A stretch of 39,661 nt of DNA, from the NCBI GenBank assembly GCA_902788035.1, contig CADAIL010000020.1:1-39661 (forward strand), in the 5' to 3' direction. The translations under genes and the position numbers were made by a program. Every line of letters begins with the position of its first letter. Position 1 is the stretch's first letter. A model generated the notes under the pieces. It did not search any database, was not told where the DNA came from, and was given only the letters and a program-made list of their open reading frames with translations. This document shows positions 31,770 to 39,652 of the stretch, in pieces. Source of the DNA: an uncultured Lachnospiraceae bacterium. Its GTDB lineage: Bacteria > Bacillota > Clostridia > Lachnospirales > Lachnospiraceae.

Positions 31770-31819
31770 AGGGACGGTTCTTTCCGCGTGGGATTTTACA
31801 CGTGAAAAGAACCGTCCCT
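31770..31819. terminator. Palindromic hairpin, GGGACGGTTCTTT type
   Basis: AGGGACGGTTCTTT (31770-31783) and AAAGAACCGTCCCT (31806-31819) are perfect 14-bp inverted arms with an inner CACGTG/CGCGTG-like pairing. No T-run of length follows on either strand. I remember the AGGGACGGTTCTTT word as a recurring intergenic palindrome in clostridial genomes, so it may be a dispersed repeat that doubles as a terminator. Confidence 0.65.
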
Positions 31820-31935
31820 TGCTATATAATTAGAACATGAAAGAATGACTTGACTTCGCTTTTGCTGTGCTTTACGCAGCGGAGCAGACGGAGTCGCCCC
31901 GGCTTTTACAGATACTAGAATATTTACGGAGAAAG

Positions 31936-32493
31936 ATGACCATGAAAGAAATTCAAATGCTGAAGGACGGAAACAGGAAATATCTGCAGGCGAAACGGGA
32001 AATCGGAGATATATCCCAGGCGATTCGCGAAGACACCTGCCGGAACGGACAGCACCCATACGCGCTGATCGTCACATGCTCAGACGCCAGAGTGGTCCCG
32101 GAGGCCATTTTCCAGGCTGGAATCGGCGATCTCTTCATTATAAGAGTCGCCGGCAACGTAATTGATAACCATCAGCTCGGCAGTATCGAGTACGCAGCCC
32201 TTCACCTTGGAGTGAATCTGATCGTCGTTATGGGACACACGCACTGCGGGGCTGTCGATGCCGCCATTAATCACGCTCCGGAAGGATATATTAGATTTAT
32301 TACCGAGGAGATCAGAGCTGCCATCGGCGATGAGACGGATCCCTATAAGGCGAGCTGCCTCAATGTCAGGCGAAGTATTGACTTGATTGAATCAAGTATT
32401 GTCATCCAGCTCGACGAGGAGGAAGAGGGTCTCAGAGTCATCGGCGCTATGTACGATATAGAGACCGGTGAAGTAACTTTTATGGATGAGTGA
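31936..32493 (+). CDS. Beta-class carbonic anhydrase
   Basis: A 185-residue beta-carbonic anhydrase interconverting CO2 and bicarbonate, useful for carboxylation reactions and pH control in an anaerobe. The zinc ligands are visible: TCSDARVVPE (C48, with the D50-R52 dyad) and GHTHCGAV (H101, C104). The protein is short, as in the small clade with few C-terminal helices. I start at ATG 31936, close behind GGAG (31928-31931); ATG 31942 is an alternative. The longer frame to 31867 has no ribosome site. Probably its own transcript. Confidence 0.9.
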   Translation: MTMKEIQMLKDGNRKYLQAKREIGDISQAIREDTCRNGQHPYALIVTCSDARVVPEAIFQAGIGDLFIIRVAGNVIDNHQLGSIEYAALHLGVNLIVVMGHTHCGAVDAAINHAPEGYIRFITEEIRAAIGDETDPYKASCLNVRRSIDLIESSIVIQLDEEEEGLRVIGAMYDIETGEVTFMDE

Positions 32494-32609
32494 AATGCTA
32501 TTGTACTGAAGCAGACTGGGCTTCCGATTGACTGCGCTGGCCTGTATCGGTGATTGGCGAAATGCGCACGGAGCACATAAATCTGATGACTAGAAAGGAG
32601 TGGCTTATT

Positions 32610-33050
32610 ATGAATATTTATCCAGCTGCGATTGACCATGTCACCCGCTACGGTGAAATCTATGCCGCAGCATTTTCCGGCGAGCCGTGGAACGACCCAT
32701 GGAGACCGGAAGATGCCGAGATCCACGTTCGCGAACTATTGGAAACGAAGACGGCTTATGGTCTGGAGTATGTAGAAAACGGAAAAGTCGTAGGTTTTCT
32801 CGTCGGCACTTCAATGCTCTTTCACTACGGTCGTACTTTCGAGATCAATGATCTGGCTGTGGACCCGGCATATCAGGGACGCGGAATTGCGAGGCAGCTC
32901 CTTGAACAGTGCAAAAAGGATATGAAAGAGCGCGGGATCGTAGGAATACACCTGATTACCAGCGGTGATGGTTTCCTGCCGGAATTCTATGAGCGGCACG
33001 GTTTTAAGCGCGAAAATGAAGTGATTCTGATGGGAATGGAGATAGAGTGA
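32610..33050 (+). CDS. GNAT-family N-acetyltransferase
   Basis: A 146-residue GNAT acetyltransferase that uses acetyl-CoA to modify an amine. The acetyl-CoA loop is clear: INDLAVDPAYQGRGIARQLLEQCKKDMKERG (motif A, Q/RxxGxG/A as QGRGIA). It is followed by the motif B region HLITSGDGFLPEFYERHGFKRENEVILMGMEIE. Substrate unknown; the family covers drugs, peptides and small amines. Start ATG 32610 behind AAAGGAG rather than the longer frame to 32550. The zinc-ribbon gene follows after 25 nt, probably as an operon. Confidence 0.85.
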   Translation: MNIYPAAIDHVTRYGEIYAAAFSGEPWNDPWRPEDAEIHVRELLETKTAYGLEYVENGKVVGFLVGTSMLFHYGRTFEINDLAVDPAYQGRGIARQLLEQCKKDMKERGIVGIHLITSGDGFLPEFYERHGFKRENEVILMGMEIE

Positions 33051-33075
33051 TTCGGGAAAGGGATTAGAGAAAGAT

Positions 33076-33492
33076 ATGTGGAAATGTCCAAAGTGCGGAC
33101 GCACATTCAAGAATGAGAATCAGAGCCATTATTGCGGAAAAGCTCCGGAAACGGTTGATGACTATATCAATGCGCAGGATGAAGGAATCCGCAGCCAGCT
33201 TCAACAAGTCCGGCAGGTGTTAATCGCGAGGCTCCCCGGCGCGACAGAGAAGATATCATGGTCGATGCCTACATACTGGAAAGGTCATAATATCATCCAT
33301 TTTGCAGCTCAGAAGAAGCATATCGGTCTGTATCCCGGGCCGGAGGCTGTATCTTTTTTCTCTGAGAAGCTGAGTCAGGCAGGGTTAAAATTTAGTAAGG
33401 GATCGATTCAGATTCCTTATTCAGATAAATTGCCATTGGAACTGATTGCTGAAATAGCGGAGTGGTGCAGGGTGACAGGGAATCACGCATGA
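33076..33492 (+). CDS. Zinc-ribbon protein with DUF1801 (YdhG-like) domain
   Basis: A 138-residue protein. An N-terminal mini zinc ribbon (MWKCPKCGRTFKNENQSHYCG: CPxC ... HxxC) is followed by a DUF1801 domain (DDYINAQDEGIRSQLQQVRQVL, PGATEKISWSMPTYWKGHNIIHFAAQKKHIGLYPG, SKGSIQIPYSDKLPLELI). The fold is frataxin-like, and the B. subtilis relative YdhG/Fra has been linked to iron delivery. Here the ribbon suggests nucleic-acid or protein binding. ATG 33076 has GAGAAAG upstream. It is 25 nt behind the GNAT gene. Confidence 0.82.
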   Translation: MWKCPKCGRTFKNENQSHYCGKAPETVDDYINAQDEGIRSQLQQVRQVLIARLPGATEKISWSMPTYWKGHNIIHFAAQKKHIGLYPGPEAVSFFSEKLSQAGLKFSKGSIQIPYSDKLPLELIAEIAEWCRVTGNHA

Positions 33493-33648
33493 CTATTTCC
33501 GGGTAATACAGGAAGGACGTTTGTTTTTGCCCATCATTCAGCGGAATCAGAGATAATCGTCTGTCTGGTGGGCATTTGTTATACCGGATGGTTAGAATTA
33601 GCTAATCAGAGGGTTCAAGTCTCGCGAGCTAAGAAAGGAGCCATAAAA

Positions 33649-35007
33649 GTGGTGAATACGGCAGAGAAGATACTTAAGAAGAAGGCTGTTTACAAGGCAG
33701 AGATGGATAAAATTATGCCCAGGAAACAAAGGAAGAGGCTTTGGAAAAAGGCGGCGTTAAAACTGGACTCAATCATGAATCAGTATGGTACATTACCCAA
33801 GGGTGTTCAGATGCATACGTCAAGAATCTTTCCCGCAGCAGCCATTTATTTGACGGCAAAGGATGTTGTTGGAGAAGAGAAAGCCTATCACATTATTGAG
33901 GATGCTGCCATACATGGATGTGAAGGGATTGCCGGGAAGCTGCAGAAACTGATGAAAGTGCCGGGGATGCGCAGCCTGTTCGTCGCAGCCTGGGACCCGA
34001 TGACAAAAAAGATGTTTGGAGAACGAAACGGCTTTCAGAACCGGTTTTATCCGAAGAAAAAGGGCGAATATCGCATGGACATTATCTCCTGTCCTTACAA
34101 CCGGTACTTCACAGAACTTGGTTGTCCCGAACTGACAAAGATTTTCTGTGAGAATGATGAGAGAACTTATGGAAATCTGCCGGGGCTTATATTTGAGCGG
34201 AAAGGAACACTTGGAAAAGGAGCAGCCTGCTGTGATTTCTACATAAAGAAATCTGAAATCTCTCCAGCCGGAGCACAGTGTCATAAAGTTCAGGCAGGAG
34301 GATCTACGAATCATATTCAGCTAAATGAGCTGCCTTATTGCAAGCCGGTAAAGAAATGGCTGATCGACAGGTATGGAAAAGAAGCGAAACAGATCTGGGA
34401 CAAGACGGCACAAAACTATAATACTTATCTGTCGGAGATTCCCGACTATGGAGGAAAAAAGAACGGACATGCCAGGGCAATATACGGCGGGCTGCTGATC
34501 TTTGCGCTTTACCCTGCCCTGCCGGATCAGCCACCGATTACCGAATTACAGGACTTTGTTCAGAATATGTTCATGGGACCTTTTACAACGCTGGGAAAAG
34601 TATTCAATCTGAACAGATCCTTTGACATGTGGCTGATTGATAAAGTTTTTCGAAAAACCGGAAACCGGGACAGGAAGGATATTAAGCGGTATCCGGACGG
34701 CTTTATTAATATAGACGAGCCTTATGACAGGAAACATCACGCCGCCCGCTATTCATTCACGCAGTGCCCGAATGCTGAGTTTGCCAGGGAACATGATTTG
34801 CTGCATGTTCTGCCGCTGCTCTGTAACAGTGATTTTTTCGGAATTCATGAGATTCACGGCCGGCTGATCCGCTGCGGGACCTGCGGCAACAGTGCAAAAT
34901 GCGACTATCTCATCGTTGGAAACAGGAATGAGCTGGCTGCTGAATATGAGACGATCACAGACGCACAGGGATTCTTGATCAGCAGGAAAAGGAAAGATGA
35001 TAAATGA
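33649..35007 (+). CDS. Protein with two ATC-hydrolase-like domains in tandem
   Basis: A 452-residue cytoplasmic protein. Each half ends in the same pattern. Half 1: IISCPYNRYFTELGCPELTK, FCENDER, LIFERKGTLGKGAACCDF. Half 2: FTQCPNAEFAREHDLLHVLP, LCNSDFFG, LIRCGTCGNSAKCDY. This CP...C..D...R.GT.G...CD signature is that of the L-2-amino-thiazoline-4-carboxylic acid hydrolase-like family, whose members normally carry one copy in about 200-230 residues. The junction is around residues 205-220. I start at GTG 33649, 8 nt after AAAGGAG; the frame to 33568 has no ribosome site. The alpha/beta hydrolase follows after 33 nt. Local DNA is more AT-rich than the rest of the window. Substrate unknown. Confidence 0.72.
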   Translation: MVNTAEKILKKKAVYKAEMDKIMPRKQRKRLWKKAALKLDSIMNQYGTLPKGVQMHTSRIFPAAAIYLTAKDVVGEEKAYHIIEDAAIHGCEGIAGKLQKLMKVPGMRSLFVAAWDPMTKKMFGERNGFQNRFYPKKKGEYRMDIISCPYNRYFTELGCPELTKIFCENDERTYGNLPGLIFERKGTLGKGAACCDFYIKKSEISPAGAQCHKVQAGGSTNHIQLNELPYCKPVKKWLIDRYGKEAKQIWDKTAQNYNTYLSEIPDYGGKKNGHARAIYGGLLIFALYPALPDQPPITELQDFVQNMFMGPFTTLGKVFNLNRSFDMWLIDKVFRKTGNRDRKDIKRYPDGFINIDEPYDRKHHAARYSFTQCPNAEFAREHDLLHVLPLLCNSDFFGIHEIHGRLIRCGTCGNSAKCDYLIVGNRNELAAEYETITDAQGFLISRKRKDDK

Positions 35008-35040
35008 AAAGAAGACTGAAGTGACACAAGGAGGGCGACG

Positions 35041-35814
35041 ATGCAATTTGATGTAATGGGAAATAAATCCGGTAAAACACTGATGCTTCTGCCGGGAACG
35101 GCCTGCGATTATCAGACAAATTTTGCCACGGTGCTGGATCGATTGGGGGAGAAGTACCATCTGATCTGCGTCAATTACGACGGCTTTGATGGTAGCGGGA
35201 CTATTTTTCCGGATATGATCACGGTCACGGAGAAAATTGAGAGACATGTGATTGAAAATTATAACGGCCGCCTTGACGGCGCAATCGGTTCCTCATTAGG
35301 CAGCAGTTTTGTGGGGCAACTGATCCAGAGGGAAAATGTCCATATTGATCACGGCATTTTTGGAAGTCCGGATCTTGACCAGAGCGGGAAATTCAGCGCG
35401 TGGCTGCAATCGAAGCTGGTGGTTCCTCTTTTGACAAGTTTTACAAAGAATGAAAAGAAGAGGGCAAAAACCAGAGAAAAGCTCAAGAGCTTTTTTGAAA
35501 TGAATGATGAGACTGCTGACCGGTTCATGGGGTGCTTTGCAAAATTCAGCCCGGTGTCCATCAAAAACGAGTATTACACAGATCTGCTTACCCATCTTAA
35601 GGATGATATTCATGTGGAAAACACGAAGGTCCATTTCATCTACGCGAACAAGATGGGTGAAAAGTACCTGAAGCGCTACAAGAAGTATTTCCGGGACCCG
35701 GATATTCGGGAGTTTAGCATGCAGCATGAGCAGTGGCTATTCGGCGACGAACAGTATACCGCTCCGGTGCTGAAGGTGATTGATGAGTTCATGGAAATGG
35801 CGGCAGTGGAATAA
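35041..35814 (+). CDS. Alpha/beta-hydrolase fold protein
   Basis: A 257-residue alpha/beta hydrolase without signal peptide. Oxyanion-side segment LMLLPGTACDYQTNF, strand CVNYDGFDGSG, nucleophile elbow AIGSSLGSSF (G83-S84-S85-L86-G87, nucleophile S85), a helical cap (about 115-165, Lys/Glu-rich), and the likely histidine in FSMQHEQWLFG near the C-terminus. It could be an esterase, thioesterase or lactonase; the sequence does not say which. ATG 35041 behind AAGGAGGG. It lies 33 nt behind the double ATC-hydrolase-like gene, so a shared pathway is plausible. Confidence 0.82.
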   Translation: MQFDVMGNKSGKTLMLLPGTACDYQTNFATVLDRLGEKYHLICVNYDGFDGSGTIFPDMITVTEKIERHVIENYNGRLDGAIGSSLGSSFVGQLIQRENVHIDHGIFGSPDLDQSGKFSAWLQSKLVVPLLTSFTKNEKKRAKTREKLKSFFEMNDETADRFMGCFAKFSPVSIKNEYYTDLLTHLKDDIHVENTKVHFIYANKMGEKYLKRYKKYFRDPDIREFSMQHEQWLFGDEQYTAPVLKVIDEFMEMAAVE

Positions 35815-35887
35815 AACATGTTTTTATCTTATAATTAATTCGGATCTGTAGAGCTAAGAAGAACAGGTCAGGAAAGGGGTCGTGAAT

Positions 35888-38371
35888 ATGGATCAGCCAA
35901 AGAAAATTGAAGTCCGTGGAGCGCGTGTCCATAACCTGAAAAATATCGATGTGGATATCCCGCTGCATGGAATTGTCGGAATTGCAGGCGTATCCGGCTC
36001 TGGCAAGTCTTCACTGGCATTGGGAGTATTATACGCAGAGGGCTCGAGACGATATCTGGAATCTCTTTCTACATATACCAGACGGCGAATGACACAGGCT
36101 TCCAGAGCCGATGTTGACGAGGTTCTGTATGTTCCGGCATCATTAGCCCTCCACCAGAGACCGGGTGTTCCGGGTATCCGGTCGACCTTTGGCACCGGGA
36201 CGGAACTGCTTAATAGCCTTCGCCTCATGTTTTCCAGGCTTGCTTCGCATCGCTGCCCGAACGGTCACTATGTGAAGCCGGGCTTTCAGGTAGCCCTCAT
36301 GCAGGAGATCATTTGCCCGGAATGCGGGGAACACTTTTACGGTCCCGGCGCTGAGGAGCTGGCCTTCAACTCACAGGGGGCCTGCAAGTGCTGCGGAGGC
36401 ACCGGCACGGTCAGAACTGTAGATCGAAGCACGTTGGTCCCGGATGAGAGCATCTCAATCGATGACGGGGCTGTAGCGCCGTGGAATTCTCTCATGTGGT
36501 CACTTATGACCGACGTATGCCGCGCAATGGGTGTGCGTACAGATATCCCGTTTAAAGACCTGACGCAAGAAGAGAAAGAGATCGTCTATGACGGACCAAT
36601 GGTGAAGAAGCATATCTTTTACCGGCCTAAGAAAGCGGACACGGCGACTGCCGGGGAGATGGATTTCACCTATTACAGCGCAACGGCTACGGTGTTAAAT
36701 GCTCTGAATAAAGTCAAAGATGAAAAAGGCATGAAAAGGGTAGAAAAGTTTCTCAAGGAGGAAGTCTGCCCGGAGTGCCATGGCACAAGATTGTCGGAAG
36801 AAGCAAGAGCGCCGCGGCTCATGGGTATATCCCTCGACGAAGCCTGTAAGATGACCCTGAAAGATTCCGTCAGGTGGGTGAAAAACGTGCCGGCTTCCCT
36901 TCCGGAAGAAATGAGGCCGATGGCACAGAACATCTGCGAGTCTTATCTTGAGGTAGCAGCGAGACTGATGGATCTCGGTCTTGGCTACCTCACGCTGGAC
37001 AGAGCATCTTCCACCCTGTCCACAGGTGAGCGGCAGCGCATGCAGCTTGCCCGCGCGGTGCGCAACAGGACAACGGGGGTCCTGTACGTTCTGGATGAAC
37101 CTTCCATCGGTCTGCACCCGGCAAATATTGTCGGACTGAACGGTGTCATGCACGACCTGGTAAGGGACGGGAACTCTGTTCTCCTGGTCGACCATGACAC
37201 GCAGATCCTGAAGGAATCGGACTGGCTCATTGAGATGGGGCCGGAAGCCGGGGCAAAGGGCGGTACGGTCATCGCTGAAGGAACCGTAAGGGACATTGAA
37301 AACGATGATAATTCCGTCATCGGCGGGTATCTTGCCGGAAGACAGAATCCCATCCGGCGCAGCAGCGGAACAGATACATTTGCAAATGATGAGATCCGCA
37401 TGGAGACCGATCAGATACATACGGTCAGACCCCTCTCGGTCCGCATTCCTAAGACAGGACTTACCGTGATCACCGGAGTGTCGGGATCAGGTAAAACAAC
37501 ATTGATCCTGGAGAGCCTTGTTCCTGCGCTGGATGCTCTCTGCAACGGCAAAAAGATGCCGGAGCATATAAGGTCGATCGAGGCAGAAGGCATTAAACAT
37601 GTCAAGCTGATCGACGCAACCCCGATCGGTATCAATGTTCGCTCTACCGTTGCCACATACGCGAATGTACATGATGAGCTGCGGAAAATTTACGCAAGAA
37701 CTAAATCCGCAAAGCAGAATGGATATAAGGCAGGGGATTTTTCTTATAACACGGGATCGCTCAGGTGCCCGGTCTGTGACGGGACGGGGCAGATCTCGCT
37801 GGATGTTCAGTTCCTGCCGGACGTGAATATTCCATGTCCCGAATGTCGGGGCACCCGCTATAGCAACGAGGCTAAGAGAATCCGTTATAAAAACAAATCC
37901 GGTCAGGAGTGCTCTCTGCCGCAACTCATGGATATGGACGTCAATTCCGCGCTGGATTTCTGTAAGGAAATGAAGACGGTAAAATCGAGGCTGGAGATCC
38001 TGCGGGATCTCGGTCTCGGCTACCTGACGCTCGGCGAAGAAACACCGGGACTTTCCGGAGGCGAAGCGCAGAGACTGAAGCTTGCGTCTGAAATGGGACG
38101 GCAGCAGGATGATTCGGTTTTCGTTTTCGACGAGCCGACTATAGGCCTGCATCCGAAAGATGTGGAAACGCTGCTCGCAGTATTCCGGACGCTGATCGAC
38201 CACGGCGCGACTGTCATTGTGATCGAGCACGATCTGGATGTGATCCGATCAGCGGACTATATAATTGATATGGGACCGGGAGGCGGTGAAGACGGAGGCC
38301 GGATCGTCGCGTGCGGCAGGCCGGATGAAATCAGGCAGTGCAGTGAAAGCATAACCGGAAAATTCATTTGA
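35888..38371 (+). CDS. Short UvrA-like ATPase (class II UvrA)
   Basis: An 827-residue twin ABC ATPase related to excinuclease subunit A. First ATPase: Walker A GVSGSGKSSL (about 34-43), signature LSTGERQRMQLAR (departs from LSGGE), Walker B VLYVLDEPSIGLHP. Second ATPase: GVSGSGKTTL, LSGGEAQRLKLA, VFVFDEPTIGLHP. Zinc modules include CPECG, CPECHGTRL and CPVCDGTGQ...CPECRGTRY. It is shorter than ordinary UvrA (about 940) as in the UvrA2/DrrC-like class, which lacks the UvrB-binding region and is often linked to resistance to DNA-binding drugs. The first zinc site is altered (RCPNGHYV). I start at ATG 35888, 8 nt after GGAAAGGGG; GTG 35882 is too close. A possible -10 TATAAT lies at 35830-35835. 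Confidence 0.88.
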   Translation: MDQPKKIEVRGARVHNLKNIDVDIPLHGIVGIAGVSGSGKSSLALGVLYAEGSRRYLESLSTYTRRRMTQASRADVDEVLYVPASLALHQRPGVPGIRSTFGTGTELLNSLRLMFSRLASHRCPNGHYVKPGFQVALMQEIICPECGEHFYGPGAEELAFNSQGACKCCGGTGTVRTVDRSTLVPDESISIDDGAVAPWNSLMWSLMTDVCRAMGVRTDIPFKDLTQEEKEIVYDGPMVKKHIFYRPKKADTATAGEMDFTYYSATATVLNALNKVKDEKGMKRVEKFLKEEVCPECHGTRLSEEARAPRLMGISLDEACKMTLKDSVRWVKNVPASLPEEMRPMAQNICESYLEVAARLMDLGLGYLTLDRASSTLSTGERQRMQLARAVRNRTTGVLYVLDEPSIGLHPANIVGLNGVMHDLVRDGNSVLLVDHDTQILKESDWLIEMGPEAGAKGGTVIAEGTVRDIENDDNSVIGGYLAGRQNPIRRSSGTDTFANDEIRMETDQIHTVRPLSVRIPKTGLTVITGVSGSGKTTLILESLVPALDALCNGKKMPEHIRSIEAEGIKHVKLIDATPIGINVRSTVATYANVHDELRKIYARTKSAKQNGYKAGDFSYNTGSLRCPVCDGTGQISLDVQFLPDVNIPCPECRGTRYSNEAKRIRYKNKSGQECSLPQLMDMDVNSALDFCKEMKTVKSRLEILRDLGLGYLTLGEETPGLSGGEAQRLKLASEMGRQQDDSVFVFDEPTIGLHPKDVETLLAVFRTLIDHGATVIVIEHDLDVIRSADYIIDMGPGGGEDGGRIVACGRPDEIRQCSESITGKFI

Positions 38372-38373
38372 TT

Positions 38374-38390
38374 CTGCTTCATAGAAGCAG
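38374..38390. other. Hairpin after the UvrA-like gene
   Basis: CTGCTTC (38374-38380), ATA, GAAGCAG (38384-38390), 3 nt after the stop codon. No T-run, so at best a weak terminator. The ribU promoter begins 8 nt later. Confidence 0.45.
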
Positions 38391-38397
38391 TTGGATA

Positions 38398-38425
38398 TTG
38401 ACATTCCCCCAAAGCTCTATATAAT
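38398..38425 (+). promoter_or_regulatory. ribU promoter
   Basis: TTGACA (38398-38403), 16-nt spacer, TATAAT (38420-38425). Consensus boxes; transcription starts about 38432, ahead of the FMN riboswitch. Confidence 0.85.
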
Positions 38426-38473
38426 AAATGTTGTGAAGTTAAGAAAAACTAATTTCACAAAAACCAATACAGG

Positions 38474-38600
38474 AATTCTTCGGGGCGGGGTGCAAGTCCC
38501 CACCGGCGGTATAGTCCGCGACCACCTTCGGGTGAATGAATCGGTGACGCGCGTGCGCGAATTCCGATACCGACAGTATAGTCTGGATGTGAGAAGAAGC
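38474..38600 (+). promoter_or_regulatory. FMN riboswitch (RFN element)
   Basis: The conserved RFN blocks are all present: ATTCTTCGGGGCGGGGTG, CCCCACCGGCGGTATAG, a variable arm (CACCTTCGGGTG), GAATTCCGATACCGACAG, TATAGTCTGGATG and the closing GAGAAGAA. It binds FMN and turns the riboflavin importer gene off through the terminator at 38619-38655. Confidence 0.95.
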
Positions 38601-38618
38601 ATATTTTTGAGTGTGCAC

Positions 38619-38655
38619 AAAGCCCCGGGTCTTATGATCCGGGGCTTTCTTTCGT
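38619..38655 (+). terminator. Attenuator of the FMN riboswitch
   Basis: AAAGCCCCGG (38619-38628) pairs with CCGGGGCTTT (38639-38648), followed by CTTTC. It lies between the aptamer and ribU, 60 nt before the start codon. Confidence 0.88.
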
Positions 38656-38714
38656 AGAACTCCTGTGCATTAAGAAGGCCGCATAGCCACACTAAATTTA
38701 TGGAGGAGTTTTCT

Positions 38715-39347
38715 ATGTCAACAAAGGAATCAGTTATGCAGAGAAACACACAGTCAACCCGTGTACGCACTTTGGCCGCCTGCGGCATGTTCGCAGCCAT
38801 TGCTGCTGTACTCATGTTCATCGAAATCCCGCTTCCGATCGCGCCGTCTTTCTACAAACTTGACTTCTCTGAAGTCCCGGTCATGATCGGCACTTTCTGC
38901 TACGGCCCGATCGCAGGCATCGCCATTGAGTTCATCAAGATCGCGGTCAAGACAGTCATTAAGGGGACCCAGACAGCGTTTGTCGGTGAGTTCGCGAACT
39001 TCCTGATCGGCTGCTCGCTCGTCGTGCCGGCAGGTATCATTTATCAGTGGAAGAAAACTAAGAAGAGCGCGATCATAGGTATGGCGACAGGTACGATCAT
39101 CACTGCCATCGTAGGCTGCTTCATCAATGCATTTGTTCTTCTGCCGACATACGCGACTGCATTCGGCATGCCGGTCGAAGCAATCGTCGGAATGGGAACG
39201 GCAATCAATGCGTCTGTTACGGATCTTGCAACATTTGCAATCCTGCTCGTCGCGCCGTTCAACATTGTTAAGGGTGTGCTCGTGAGTTTCGTTACGTTCC
39301 TTCTCTACAAGAGGATCAGCGGGCTTGTCAAGGGCGCGAAGTACTAA
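38715..39347 (+). CDS. ribU: Riboflavin ECF transporter S component RibU
   Basis: A 210-residue membrane protein, the substrate-binding S component that captures riboflavin and docks with a shared EcfA-EcfA'-EcfT energising module, which is encoded elsewhere. Six helices are visible. The family block AACGMFAAIAAVLMFIEIPLP, then FYKLDFSEVPVMIGTFCYGP, is typical of RibU, including the KLDFSE(V/L)P motif. Later helices include GEFANFLIGCSLVVPAGIIY and INAFVLLPTYATAFGMP. I start at ATG 38715, directly after GGAGGAG and a 5-nt spacer; an upstream ATG at 38700 would put the ribosome site inside the gene. The FMN riboswitch upstream confirms the substrate. Confidence 0.95.
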   Translation: MSTKESVMQRNTQSTRVRTLAACGMFAAIAAVLMFIEIPLPIAPSFYKLDFSEVPVMIGTFCYGPIAGIAIEFIKIAVKTVIKGTQTAFVGEFANFLIGCSLVVPAGIIYQWKKTKKSAIIGMATGTIITAIVGCFINAFVLLPTYATAFGMPVEAIVGMGTAINASVTDLATFAILLVAPFNIVKGVLVSFVTFLLYKRISGLVKGAKY

Positions 39348-39423
39348 AGAAGCGCGGGCTTGTCCCGCCCGGATAAGATAAAAGAAGCTGAGGGGTCTCT
39401 TTCGGGGATACATCTTACGGTGA

Positions 39424-39463
39424 GGTTCTGTGTGCTGAGAAATCGGCATACAGAACCTTTTCC
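39424..39463 (+). terminator. ribU terminator
   Basis: GGTTCTGTGTGC (39424-39435) pairs with GCATACAGAACC (39446-39457, one mismatch), followed by TTTTCC. No gene is seen from 39348 to the end of the window; that stretch holds this terminator, a repeat copy and a nested hairpin. Confidence 0.85.
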
Positions 39464-39521
39464 ATTTGCTCAACGTTTATTCCCGTGAATTAGGCGAGGT
39501 GTGTGCGACAAAGAACATGCG

Positions 39522-39586
39522 ACAGTTCAGACAGGCTGTTGCGGAGTTTCAAGATCCGGTGCAAACATCATCTTCATCGAAAAACG
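39522..39586 (-). repeat. Dispersed repeat, copy C
   Basis: Reverse complement matches 12629-12693 at 61 of 65 positions, beginning CGTTTTTCGATGAAGATG and ending CAGCCTGTCTGAACTGT. It lies in the gap after ribU, next to the hairpin at 39586-39652. The two near-identical copies are 27 kb apart in opposite orientation. Confidence 0.78.
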
Positions 39587-39652
39587 CAGGTCCTACCCTG
39601 TGAGCTATAAAAACGCATTCGCGTTTTTGATCTCTCGGTCGGACCTGCTTTT
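39586..39652. terminator. Nested bidirectional hairpin at the window end
   Basis: GCAGGTCC (39586-39593) and GGACCTGC (39641-39648), extended by ACC/GGT, enclose a second perfect hairpin AAAAACGC/GCGTTTTT (39609-39628). TTTTG follows on the plus strand and GTTTTTCG on the minus strand. Likely a terminator for a gene converging from beyond the window. Confidence 0.65.

Noticed and set aside
33590..33632. tRNA-like 3' end (GGTTCAAGTC with flanking stem) before the double ATC-hydrolase-like gene
   Set aside because: The T-stem pairs poorly and no acceptor or anticodon arm can be found, so I do not call a tRNA remnant or attachment site.
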